From the NCBI GenBank assembly GCA_024409145.1, contig JAKSUF010000073.1:1-7009 (forward strand): a stretch of 7,009 bases of DNA, written 5' to 3'. The position numbers and the translations under genes are program-made. Positions 1-6,208 of this stretch are shown here, piece after piece. The notes below the pieces were generated by a model that saw nothing but the letters and a program-made list of their open reading frames with translations, did not search any database and was not told the DNA's origin. The stretch comes from an archaeon. Its GTDB lineage: Archaea; Methanobacteriota; Methanobacteria; Methanobacteriales; Methanobacteriaceae. Every line of letters starts with the position of its first letter. Position 1 is the stretch's first letter.

Positions 1-140
1 AACTAAAAAAAATAAAACCACAAAAAAACAAGAAAAAAATACAAAATAAAAACTAAAAAAAATAAATCCACAAAAAACAAGAAAAAAATACAAAATAAAA
101 ACTAAAAAAAAACAAGAAAAAAAAGAAAAAGAAAAGTAGT
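1..140. repeat. A-rich imperfect tandem repeat of about 50 bp
   Basis: Units at 1-50 and 51-99 differ by one substitution and one missing A. A third, partial unit starting at 100 has lost the central part. Each begins AACTAAAAAA and contains ACAAGAAAAAAA. Read from the hdrB side these are serial T-runs, so they may be back-up termination sequence. The array may continue left of the window. Confidence 0.85.
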
Positions 141-152
141 TAGAAACTACTT
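100..152 (-). terminator. Intrinsic-type terminator of the hdrCB operon
   Basis: The minus strand carries an 8-bp perfect stem (AAGTAGTT, TCT loop, AACTACTT; 134-152) directly followed by TTCTTTTTCTTTTTTTT. The stem overlaps the hdrB stop codon. Hairpin plus T-tract is the classic intrinsic layout, and T-tracts alone can stop archaeal RNA polymerase. More T-runs lie beyond it. Confidence 0.8.
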
Positions 153-1041
153 ATTCTTTTGCGATTTTAGCTAATGCAGGAGCTGCATCGTTTAATTGTG
201 CATCTAAAGTTAATTCTTCAGCACTTAATCCCATAGCTAATCCGTATAATTGAGCTAAGTGGAATACTGGGAATGCGAAGTCAGTTCCGTATTTTTCATT
301 AACTTCAGTTTGACCTACATCAAATTGTAAGTGACAGAAAGGACATACGTTTACAATAGCGTCAACACCAGCAGCTTTCATAGCATCGAGTTTTTCTTTG
401 GTGTAACTTAAAGTTACATCAATATCTCTAGCTCTTAAACCTCCACCAGCACCACAACACATCATTTTGTTTTCGTATGGTACAGATTTAGCACCAGTAA
501 TTTCAACTAATTCATCTAAGATAGTTGGGTTTTCTGCAGATTCTTCAATACCTACTTCAGCGGTAGGTTTGAGGAAGTGACATCCGTAGTGAACTGCAAC
601 GTTTAAGTTTACATCAGTGTTGAAAGATTCTGCGAGTTTGTCAAGACCTACTTCGTTGTATAAAACTTCAGCAAAGTGTCTTACGTTAACATCACCAGCA
701 TATTGTTTGTCGGTGGTGTCAGCTAAGATTGCGTTAATTTCATCTTTTTTAGCAGAGTTTTCTTTTAACATGTCATTACATTCACGTAAGGAACCGAAAC
801 AACCGTTACATTCGGTCATAATGTCAGTACCCATACCTTCTGCAATAGCGATGTTACGTGCAGCAATAGTAGCCCAGGTAGTTTCATCAAAAGAACCAAA
901 TACACCAGGAGCAGGACAACAAGAAGCTCCTTCCATGTCTTTTAATTCAATGTCTAATTTATCGAATAACATTCTAGTAGCTTTTTCGATACCAGGATAA
1001 CGGTTGTTCATAATACAACCTAAGAAATATGCGATCTCCAT
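151..1041 (-). CDS. hdrB: CoB-CoM heterodisulfide reductase subunit B (HdrB)
   Basis: HdrB is the catalytic subunit that reduces the mixed disulfide of coenzymes M and B, the last step of methanogenesis, normally inside the cytoplasmic HdrABC-hydrogenase electron-bifurcating complex. The 296-residue length is typical of the family. Both cysteine-rich CCG domains are intact: C9, C41-C42, C78 and C81 in the first half, and C154, C195-C196, C233 and C236 in the second (CCGAGGG and CPFCH are visible). These bind the two non-cubane [4Fe-4S] clusters in the solved HdrB structure. The ATG start is supported by GAGGAGAT six bases upstream (1048-1055). The gene follows hdrC by 21 bp on the same strand, so the two are surely co-transcribed; no hdrA is present here. 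The stop codon lies inside the terminator stem. Identification is near certain. Confidence 0.97.
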   Translation of the reverse strand: MEIAYFLGCIMNNRYPGIEKATRMLFDKLDIELKDMEGASCCPAPGVFGSFDETTWATIAARNIAIAEGMGTDIMTECNGCFGSLRECNDMLKENSAKKDEINAILADTTDKQYAGDVNVRHFAEVLYNEVGLDKLAESFNTDVNLNVAVHYGCHFLKPTAEVGIEESAENPTILDELVEITGAKSVPYENKMMCCGAGGGLRARDIDVTLSYTKEKLDAMKAAGVDAIVNVCPFCHLQFDVGQTEVNEKYGTDFAFPVFHLAQLYGLAMGLSAEELTLDAQLNDAAPALAKIAKE

Positions 1042-1062
1042 AATAAAATCTCCTCAATATAT

Positions 1063-2223
1063 TTATTCTAATTCTCCAGTTTCCATGTTGAAACCGATTA
1101 ATTTGTCAAATCCACATGCAACACAAATGTTTTGTACTTCTTTTAAAGATTCTTCACAAGCATGAGTAGTAGGTGGAACTTCAGAAAGACCAATAGCTTT
1201 TCTTAAAGCTTTAGTTTTATCGTTGATAGGTACACCGTGACCAGATTTAATTACGAAAGAACCAGTTGCTTTGTGTGCGTCAGCCATGTATCCAGCTTGA
1301 GCAGCTACGTTACGTGCCATTTTGATGATTCCTACAATTTCTACACTTCTAGGACATCTTTCTTGACAGGTGTAACAGGTAGTACACATCCATAAAGCAG
1401 GGTCAGAAATAACTTCTTCTTTTAATCCTAATAAACATTTTCTTACAATTTGTCTTACTCTGTAAGGAGTTCTTCTTCCAGAAGGACATCCTCCACCACA
1501 GGTACCACATTGGAAACAGTGGTCTACAGTTTCAAGTCCAGCATCGATGAATTTTTGAGTAAATTCTTTGTCGATGTCATCCATTGAATATACATCATTT
1601 TCATTTAATAAAGTCATATTATCGCTCTCTTCATTTTCTTCTGATTCCTCTTCAGCATCAGCTTCAGATTCATCATCTAAATTTTCTTCGTTTTCTAAAG
1701 AAACTTCTTCATCAGAAACCTCTTCAATAGCAACTTCTTCAACAGCTTCTTCAGTTTCTTCTTCAGAAACCTCTTCTGCAGAAACTTCTTCTTCAGTTTC
1801 TTCAGTTTCAGCACAAGCTTCAACTTCTTCCTCTTCTTCAGAAATATCAATTACTTCTTCTTCAACAGGTTCAGCTTCAACTTCTTCCTCTACAACAGGT
1901 TCAGCTTCAACTTCTTCCTCTTCTTCAGAAATATCAATTACTTCTTCTTCAACAGGTTCAGCTTCAACTTCTTCCTCTACAACAGGTTCAGCTTCAGCAG
2001 TTACTGGAGTAATTTCTTCCTCAGAAATAGGAACTTCTACTTTTGAAGGTTCTTCTTTAGAATTAGTTTCAGAATCAGATTGTTTAATTTCCTCTTCTGA
2101 AGATGTCTGTTCAGCACCAATTGATTCCTCAGGTTTCTCTTGGTTTGCTTCATTAGATAAACTTTCATCTATATCTTTTTTAGTCCCTTTAATTAAGGAC
2201 TTAAGACGATCTAACACAGACAT
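1063..2223 (-). CDS. hdrC: Heterodisulfide reductase subunit C (HdrC) with long acidic N-terminal extension
   Basis: HdrC is the ferredoxin-like subunit that passes electrons from HdrA to HdrB. The last 184 residues (203-386) match an entire ordinary HdrC, with two [4Fe-4S] motifs: C236, C239, C242, C246 (CFQCGTCGGGCP) and C280, C283, C286, C290 (CTTCYTCQERCP). Ahead of this sits about 202 residues not expected in HdrC: a basic amphipathic start (MSVLDRLKSLIKGTKKDI), then a low-complexity Glu/Ser/Asp/Val stretch containing two identical 29-residue units (residues 77-105 and 106-134). I chose the ATG at 2221-2223 because AGGTG lies nine bases upstream; an in-frame GTG four codons earlier (2233-2235) overlaps that ribosome binding site, so it is less likely. 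The core begins at an in-frame ATG (1615-1617), which could be the ancestral or an alternative start. The core function is certain; the role of the extension is unknown. Confidence 0.95.
   Translation of the reverse strand: MSVLDRLKSLIKGTKKDIDESLSNEANQEKPEESIGAEQTSSEEEIKQSDSETNSKEEPSKVEVPISEEEITPVTAEAEPVVEEEVEAEPVEEEVIDISEEEEEVEAEPVVEEEVEAEPVEEEVIDISEEEEEVEACAETEETEEEVSAEEVSEEETEEAVEEVAIEEVSDEEVSLENEENLDDESEADAEEESEENEESDNMTLLNENDVYSMDDIDKEFTQKFIDAGLETVDHCFQCGTCGGGCPSGRRTPYRVRQIVRKCLLGLKEEVISDPALWMCTTCYTCQERCPRSVEIVGIIKMARNVAAQAGYMADAHKATGSFVIKSGHGVPINDKTKALRKAIGLSEVPPTTHACEESLKEVQNICVACGFDKLIGFNMETGELE
1817..1990 (-). repeat. Perfect 87-bp tandem duplication inside hdrC
   Basis: Copies at 1817-1903 and 1904-1990 are identical base for base, and the match runs a few bases into the flanks. 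The unit is 29 codons, so copy number can change without breaking the frame. Each unit is itself built from two related pieces (EAEPVVEEEV and EAEPVEEEV followed by IDISEEEEEV). Identity even at third codon positions points to recent duplication or ongoing homogenisation. An assembly collapse or expansion here is possible. Confidence 0.97.
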
Positions 2224-2231
2224 TGAAAAAC

Positions 2232-2236
2232 ACACC
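2232..2236 (-). promoter_or_regulatory. Ribosome binding site that decides the hdrC start
   Basis: AGGTG on the minus strand matches the archaeal anti-Shine-Dalgarno and sits nine bases before ATG 2221-2223. It overlaps the earlier in-frame GTG codon, which argues against GTG as the start. Confidence 0.6.
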
Positions 2237-2238
2237 TA

Positions 2239-2260
2239 GGACAAGTATTCTTACTCGTCC
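2239..2260 (-). promoter_or_regulatory. Leader hairpin of the hdrCB mRNA
   Basis: On the minus strand a 9-bp stem (GGACGAGUA with UACUUGUCC) closes an AGAA loop. It ends one base before the AGGTG ribosome binding site of hdrC. One pair is G-U in the hdr transcript, but would be an A-C mismatch in RNA from the other strand, so the structure favours the hdr direction. By distance from the TATA box, transcription should begin near its 5' foot. It may stabilise the mRNA or affect translation; this is inference. Confidence 0.6.
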
Positions 2261-2284
2261 ACATAATATAATTATTATAAGATA

Positions 2285-2293
2285 GTATATAAA
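2285..2293 (-). promoter_or_regulatory. TATA box of the hdrCB operon
   Basis: The minus strand reads TTTATATAC, a near-ideal archaeal TATA box. Transcription would be expected about 25 bases downstream, near 2260, giving a leader of roughly 37 bases before the hdrC ATG. An imperfect inverted repeat (GTCACC, five bases, GGTTAC; 2316-2332) lies just upstream and could be an operator, though this is weak. Confidence 0.75.
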
Positions 2294-2335
2294 GGTATCT
2301 AAAATTTTGAATTGTGTAACCTAAAAGGTGACATT

Positions 2336-2427
2336 AAAAAATAATAAATAAAAATAATAAAAAATAAAAAAGAATTATAAAAAATAATAATCAATAGAAA
2401 AATAAATAAAAATATGAATAAAAAAAA
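2336..2427 (-). terminator. T-rich termination region after xseB
   Basis: Immediately after the xseB TAG stop the minus strand has T8, then repeated runs of five or six T separated by A/T spacers. There is no clear hairpin. Archaeal RNA polymerase stops at such T-tracts, so this probably ends xseAB transcription before the hdr promoter at 2285-2293. Confidence 0.5.
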
Positions 2428-2655
2428 CTATTCATTTAAATTAAAATCAATGAGTTTATCGTTTTCTTTAACTATTTTAGCTATTGCATCTTCTGCATTT
2501 TTTAATTTATCATCACAAGCTTTAATAAGATGCATAGCTTTATTAAACTCATCAATTGCATCATCTAATGGAACATCACCATTTTCTAATTTTAATACAA
2601 TTTTGTCTAATTCTTCTAAACTAGCTTCAAAACTAAGATTTTCGTTAGTCTCCAT
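2428..2655 (-). CDS. xseB: Exodeoxyribonuclease VII small subunit (XseB)
   Basis: XseB is the small helical subunit that binds in several copies to the coiled coil of XseA to form exonuclease VII, which degrades single-stranded DNA. The 75-residue product has the family signature: LSFEASLEELDKIVLKLENG near the N-terminus, then PLDDAIDEFNKAM and a helical C-terminal tail. Length is normal for the family. I start at the ATG at 2653-2655, preceded five bases upstream by GGTG; a GTG two codons earlier would overlap that site. It follows xseA by 53 bp on the same strand and is surely in the same operon. A small inverted repeat (ATAAGA/TCTTAT, 2683-2702) sits in the gap. T-rich sequence follows its TAG stop. 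Confidence 0.93.
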   Translation of the reverse strand: METNENLSFEASLEELDKIVLKLENGDVPLDDAIDEFNKAMHLIKACDDKLKNAEDAIAKIVKENDKLIDFNLNE

Positions 2656-2708
2656 ACTCACACCACTTAAATAAATAATAAAATAAGAATACCTGCTCTT
2701 ATCAAATA

Positions 2709-4169
2709 TTATAATACTTCAGTATTAACTGAACCATCAGTAAATTTTACTTCTAATTTATCTCCTTTTTTAAGATTTTTTGAACTTGAAACTACTTTAC
2801 CTTCAACTTTAGTTAAAGTATAACCTCTTTTTAAAGTTAATAATGGATTTAAAACTTCTAATTTATTAAAATTTTTAAAATACAAATTACGTTTTTTATC
2901 AATAAATTGATTAGGATTTACAAAAACATGATTATTTTTCAATTGTTTTAAATCATCTTCTTTTTTATTTATTAATAATTCCGAACTATGACTTAAACGA
3001 AGTTTTAACTTATTATATTCATTAGAAAAATTATCTAACAACAAATCAGGATTTCTAACAACAAATGAATTTTTAACATCAGAAATTCTTCTCATCTTAG
3101 AATCCAATAACAAATTAGGATTCTTAATAATAAATGAACTTTTAATATCTTTAAGTTTATATTTATTTGATGAAATTATAGATTTTGAATTATACTCTAC
3201 TTTAGCAATCAAAGTATCTAAGTCTAATTGTTTATCCCTATAAATAGTTTCAGGATTTCTAATAATTCTTTTAGAACAAATATTTTCTAATTTATTTCTT
3301 CTTTCATTAAATTTTATTTTTATAGATTTATTAATACGACGATTATATTCATCAAATTTATTTTTAATTTCACTAAAATTAGGAACTGCTAATTCAGCAG
3401 CTGCTGTAGGAGTAGGTGCTCTTAAATCAGCGACAAAATCAGAAATTGTATAATCAACTTCATGTCCAACAGCACTAATTACTGGAATATTACATTCAAA
3501 AATAGCTCTCCCAACAATTTCTTCATTAAAAGACCACAAATCTTCAATACTTCCCCCACCACGACCAACAATTAAAACATCTAAATCAAAATTTTCACTT
3601 CTTTTAATCTGTCGAACAATATCATTAGAAGCATTTTCTCCTTGCACTAATGAAGGAAATAGAATAACTTCACAAAATGGCCATCTTCTAGAAATTGTTG
3701 TTATAATATCTTTAATTGCTGCACCAGTTTCAGCAGTAACAACACCAATTCTTTTAGGAAATTTAGGAATTTGCTTCTTATATGATTTATCAAATAATCC
3801 TTCTTTATCTAATTTTTTCTTTAATTTTTCAAATTCTAAATAAAGATCTCCCAAACCGTCTTTTTTAATCATACTTGCATATAAACTATATTCCCCTCTT
3901 TTTTTATAAACTTCAATTTTACCTTTAACTAATACTTTCATACCATCTTTAGGTTGAAAATCCAGACGACTTGCATAATTTCTATACATAACTCCTTTAA
4001 GATTACTGTTTTCATCTTTTAAAGTAAAATAACAATGACCAGAAGGATAAACTTTAAAGTTAGATATTTCACCTTTTACATATGCATTAGCCAAATCTCT
4101 ATCTTTAACAAATTTACGTGCAATATATTCATTAACTTTTGAAACGGTTATATACCTATCATTATTCAA
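2709..4169 (-). CDS. xseA: Exodeoxyribonuclease VII large subunit (XseA)
   Basis: XseA is the catalytic subunit of exonuclease VII, which trims single-stranded DNA in repair and recombination. Domains in order: an N-terminal OB-fold (about 6-105, with VKGEISNFKVYPSGHCYFTL typical); the catalytic domain (about 120-265) with GVVTAETGAAIKDI at 142-155, GRGGGSIEDLWSFNEE at 202-217, GHEVDYTISDF at 235-245 and APTPTAAAE at 251-259; then a long coiled-coil region with five repeated N-P motifs (305, 350, 373, 418, 441); and the usual C-terminal LKRGYTL. At 486 residues it is somewhat longer than the E. coli protein. The start is TTG, supported by a strong GGAGGTGAT three bases upstream; the nearby ATG is out of frame and stops at once. 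The family is mainly bacterial, so transfer into this archaeal lineage is likely. Confidence 0.95.
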   Translation of the reverse strand: MNNDRYITVSKVNEYIARKFVKDRDLANAYVKGEISNFKVYPSGHCYFTLKDENSNLKGVMYRNYASRLDFQPKDGMKVLVKGKIEVYKKRGEYSLYASMIKKDGLGDLYLEFEKLKKKLDKEGLFDKSYKKQIPKFPKRIGVVTAETGAAIKDIITTISRRWPFCEVILFPSLVQGENASNDIVRQIKRSENFDLDVLIVGRGGGSIEDLWSFNEEIVGRAIFECNIPVISAVGHEVDYTISDFVADLRAPTPTAAAELAVPNFSEIKNKFDEYNRRINKSIKIKFNERRNKLENICSKRIIRNPETIYRDKQLDLDTLIAKVEYNSKSIISSNKYKLKDIKSSFIIKNPNLLLDSKMRRISDVKNSFVVRNPDLLLDNFSNEYNKLKLRLSHSSELLINKKEDDLKQLKNNHVFVNPNQFIDKKRNLYFKNFNKLEVLNPLLTLKRGYTLTKVEGKVVSSSKNLKKGDKLEVKFTDGSVNTEVL

Positions 4170-4172
4170 TAA

Positions 4173-4183
4173 ATCACCTCCCC
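4173..4183 (-). promoter_or_regulatory. Strong Shine-Dalgarno sequence before the TTG start of xseA
   Basis: The minus strand reads GGGGAGGTGAT, an almost full match to the archaeal 16S rRNA tail, with three bases before TTG at 4167-4169. No in-frame ATG or GTG lies nearby, so this site fixes the start. Confidence 0.8.
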
Positions 4184-4202
4184 TAAATTAATTATTAAAA
4201 TA

Positions 4203-4222
4203 AATATATAAATGATTTTATA
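4203..4222 (-). promoter_or_regulatory. Probable promoter of xseAB
   Basis: Two overlapping TATA candidates are visible on the minus strand: TATAAAA at 4216-4222 and TTTATATA near 4205-4212. The first would give a leader of about 25 bases; the second would place the start within the ribosome binding site. The upstream one therefore fits better, but the AT-rich setting keeps this tentative. Confidence 0.4.
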
Positions 4223-4368
4223 GAATCTTTAGCATACACCACCAAAGAACAAAAAAAACTAAAAACCAAATACAACAACTAAAAAACTAAAAAAAATCTT
4301 AAATAATAAAGATATTAATATAATAATATAAAAATAATATAATATAACAAATAGGAATCAAAGATAAT

Positions 4369-5106
4369 ATGAAGTTTGAAATTAAAGGTCATGATGGTCC
4401 TGGAAGATATGGAAAACTTGGAGATGATGAAACTCCAGTAATCATAAATAAAGACAAATATCAAATCATAGATGATGAGGCAGTTAGTTACGATATCGAA
4501 AGAGAATTAGCTATTTGGAGTGTAAATCAGACAATTAAAAAGGCAGAAGAAGTAGATGAAAAATCTGATAAAATCGCAACTATTCAAGGAAGTAAATACA
4601 TCGATTTACGTATAAAATGTGTAAATGAACTTGAAAAATTAGGTTATGATAAATTCATTATTGCTAATGCTGATGATTTAATTCTTCACCCAAGAGATTT
4701 AATCGAACTTACTGTAAATCTTAGACAAAATATGAAACCTGGAAGTATTTTAATATTCCCATTTGCGGAAGCACAGTTAATTCCACTTCTTGCATACTTA
4801 GGTATTGATGGATACTTTGATGATATTGGAGAATATTATGCATATTTAAATGTTTTAATGACACCTACAAAAAATTATGATTTAGAGATTTACAAAATAT
4901 ATGAAATGACTACCAAAGAATTAATCAAATATAATAAGAACACTATAGATCTTGTTTTAAGAGAAGTAAGAGAACATATGAAAAATGGAGGTTTAAGAAA
5001 CCTTGTAGAAGAACGTTCAGCTACAAGTCCTCAATATACTTCTGCTCTTAGAATATTAGATAAAGATTATACTAATTATGTTCTTGAATATAGTCAATTA
5101 TATTAA
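4369..5106 (+). CDS. Truncated, zinc-less TGT/archaeosine-synthase-like protein
   Basis: This 245-residue protein resembles the tRNA-guanine transglycosylase fold as used in archaeal TgtA and archaeosine synthase (ArcS), which make archaeosine in the D-loop of tRNA. Visible similarities: FEIKGHDGPGRYGKLG with ETP (3-23), QGSKYIDLR (73-81), the PGSILIFPFAEAQLIPLLAYLGID segment in two parts (125-139, 140-147), LMTP (163-166), and KELIKYN with GGLRNLVEERS near the end (183-217). The stretch that in active TGTs carries the catalytic aspartates is shortened, and the CxCxxC zinc motif expected near 170-182 is absent; the only cysteine is C84. No PUA domain follows. It is thus probably not a base-exchange enzyme by itself. 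It could be one part of a split ArcS, a tRNA-binding subunit, or a diverged paralogue. The family call rests on remembered motifs, so it is moderate. The gene stands alone, divergent from xseA; its ATG has a weak ribosome binding site. Confidence 0.6.
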   Translation: MKFEIKGHDGPGRYGKLGDDETPVIINKDKYQIIDDEAVSYDIERELAIWSVNQTIKKAEEVDEKSDKIATIQGSKYIDLRIKCVNELEKLGYDKFIIANADDLILHPRDLIELTVNLRQNMKPGSILIFPFAEAQLIPLLAYLGIDGYFDDIGEYYAYLNVLMTPTKNYDLEIYKIYEMTTKELIKYNKNTIDLVLREVREHMKNGGLRNLVEERSATSPQYTSALRILDKDYTNYVLEYSQLY

Positions 5107-5281
5107 TTATATACAAAAATTGATTATATTAATTATTCTAACCTAACTATAATAATTAAAAAACATGAAAAAAGTATAGTCAATACATATAATTCTAAAG
5201 AAGTTAAAATTTCAAATTCATAAAAATAATCTAATTATAGAGATTTTTTATAAATATAATTAATTTAAATTCTTAAATTAG

Positions 5282-5319
5282 ATATTAATTATTAAATTAA
5301 ATACTAATTATTAAATTAA
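5282..5319. repeat. 19-bp tandem repeat
   Basis: ATATTAATTATTAAATTAA at 5282-5300 is followed directly by ATACTAATTATTAAATTAA at 5301-5319, one mismatch. In such AT-rich sequence this could be simple slippage. Confidence 0.75.
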
Positions 5320-5459
5320 TAAATTAATAAAAATCTTGAAATTAAATATAAAATCTTAAAAAGAGAGATTAATAAACAGAAACAACTATTAAAAAAATTA
5401 ATCTTAAAACCTTAATCATAAAAATAGAGATTGATATATATTAAAACTTAAATAGAGGG

Positions 5460-5505
5460 ATAGTTAATATAAAAATCTTTAAAAAAAGATTTAAATATTA
5501 ACTAT
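5460..5505. terminator. Large symmetric hairpin, possible bidirectional terminator
   Basis: Outer arms ATAGTTAATAT (5460-5470) and ATATTAACTAT (5495-5505) pair perfectly over 11 bp. After a symmetric AA/AA internal loop, inner arms AAATCTTT (5473-5480) and AAAGATTT (5485-5492) pair over 8 bp around an AAAA loop. It lies 55 bp past the rubrerythrin stop, between convergent genes. It lacks a long T-tract on either side, so it may instead protect 3' ends or be a binding site. Confidence 0.65.
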
Positions 5506-5560
5506 AAAGAGTTGAGATAACTCATGGATGATAACCTAATGTGGAAATTATAATGGTCTG

Positions 5561-6106
5561 TCATAGATAATCATAGGATTTCTGCTCAAAATATGCCCTA
5601 GGGTGTTTACAAACAGGACATAAAATTGGAGCATTATAACTCTTGAATGAATGACCACAATTAATACAATTCCATTCAACCTTTTCATCTTTTCGGAATA
5701 TAGAATCTGTTTCCAAATTATTAAAAAGTGTTCTAAATCTCTCACAATGCATCCTTTCTATTTCAGCCACATATTTAAACAAATATGAGATTTCATAAAG
5801 ACCTTCATCTTCAGCTTCTTTAGAAAAAGATTTATACAATTTACACCATTCAGTTCGTTCACAATCTATTGAATCAGTGAGATTATCCCAGGTATTAGGG
5901 ATTTCACCACCAGACAATATTTTAAACCAAATTTTTGCATGCTGTTTTTCATTATGAGATGTTTCTAAAAAGATTCTCGACAGTTGGACATACCCTTCAT
6001 CTTTAGCTTTAGCTGCATAAAACAAATATTTTATACAAGCTTGAGCCTCACCAGCAAAAGCTGTTTTCAAATTTTCTAAAGTTTTTGTACTTTTCAAATT
6101 TGTCAT
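5561..6106 (-). CDS. rbr: Rubrerythrin
   Basis: Rubrerythrin reduces hydrogen peroxide to water in the cytoplasm of anaerobes, taking electrons through its rubredoxin domain. The 181-residue protein has the four-helix ferritin-like domain (about 5-130) with the complete set of di-iron ligands by motif: E20, E53 and H56 (ExxH), E83 and E86 (ExxE), E117 and H120 (ExxH). The C-terminal rubredoxin-type domain has C147, C150, C163 and C166 (CINCGHSF and CPVCKHPRAYFE). Length is close to the usual 190. Where many relatives have HE after the last ligand pair, this one has H120-C121; that position is not one of the seven ligands. The ATG has only a weak GGGGA upstream. It is monocistronic here, with palindromic repeats further upstream that could be regulatory. 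Methanobacteriales commonly use rubrerythrins against oxygen stress. Confidence 0.95.
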   Translation of the reverse strand: MTNLKSTKTLENLKTAFAGEAQACIKYLFYAAKAKDEGYVQLSRIFLETSHNEKQHAKIWFKILSGGEIPNTWDNLTDSIDCERTEWCKLYKSFSKEAEDEGLYEISYLFKYVAEIERMHCERFRTLFNNLETDSIFRKDEKVEWNCINCGHSFKSYNAPILCPVCKHPRAYFEQKSYDYL

Positions 6107-6208
6107 AAAAATTCCCCTTTACATATTTTAATACAAATTGAAAAATTTTAATTAACCTTTTTAATAAGATCCAACTAAATATTCAAAAATTTTTATTAAT
6201 CTAATTGA

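Larger units (their letters stand above)
4170..4368. other. Divergent intergenic region between xseA and the TGT-like gene
   Basis: This 199-bp spacer must hold the promoters for both directions. Its middle (about 4231-4300) is almost only A and C on the plus strand. The plus-strand gene has several AT-rich TATA-like stretches at 4311-4345 that I cannot choose between, and only a weak, distant AGGA (4353-4356) before its ATG. Confidence 0.5.
5107..5560. other. Convergent gene-free region
   Basis: These 454 bp separate two genes whose 3' ends face each other. No coding region is apparent. It holds a 19-bp near-perfect tandem repeat (5282-5319), a weak hairpin followed by T6 (about 5227-5248) that may end the upstream plus-strand gene, the large hairpin at 5460-5505, and a small 5-bp stem (GAGTT/AACTC, 5509-5523). 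The rest is A/T-rich filler. Confidence 0.6.

Noticed and set aside
617..1000. Plus-strand open frame opposite hdrB
   Set aside because: It lies wholly inside hdrB, which has all family cysteines, and its translation shows no recognisable domain.
1568..2239. Long plus-strand open frame encoding a Ser/Thr-rich protein of 223 residues
   Set aside because: It is the mirror of the Glu-rich hdrC extension: GAA/GAG-rich codons read backwards give TTC/TCT serine-rich frames. The minus-strand frame continues into a conserved HdrC, so this one is a shadow.
5548..5745. Minus-strand 65-residue frame overlapping the rubrerythrin 3' end
   Set aside because: It overlaps the rubredoxin domain, whose four cysteines are intact in the rubrerythrin frame.
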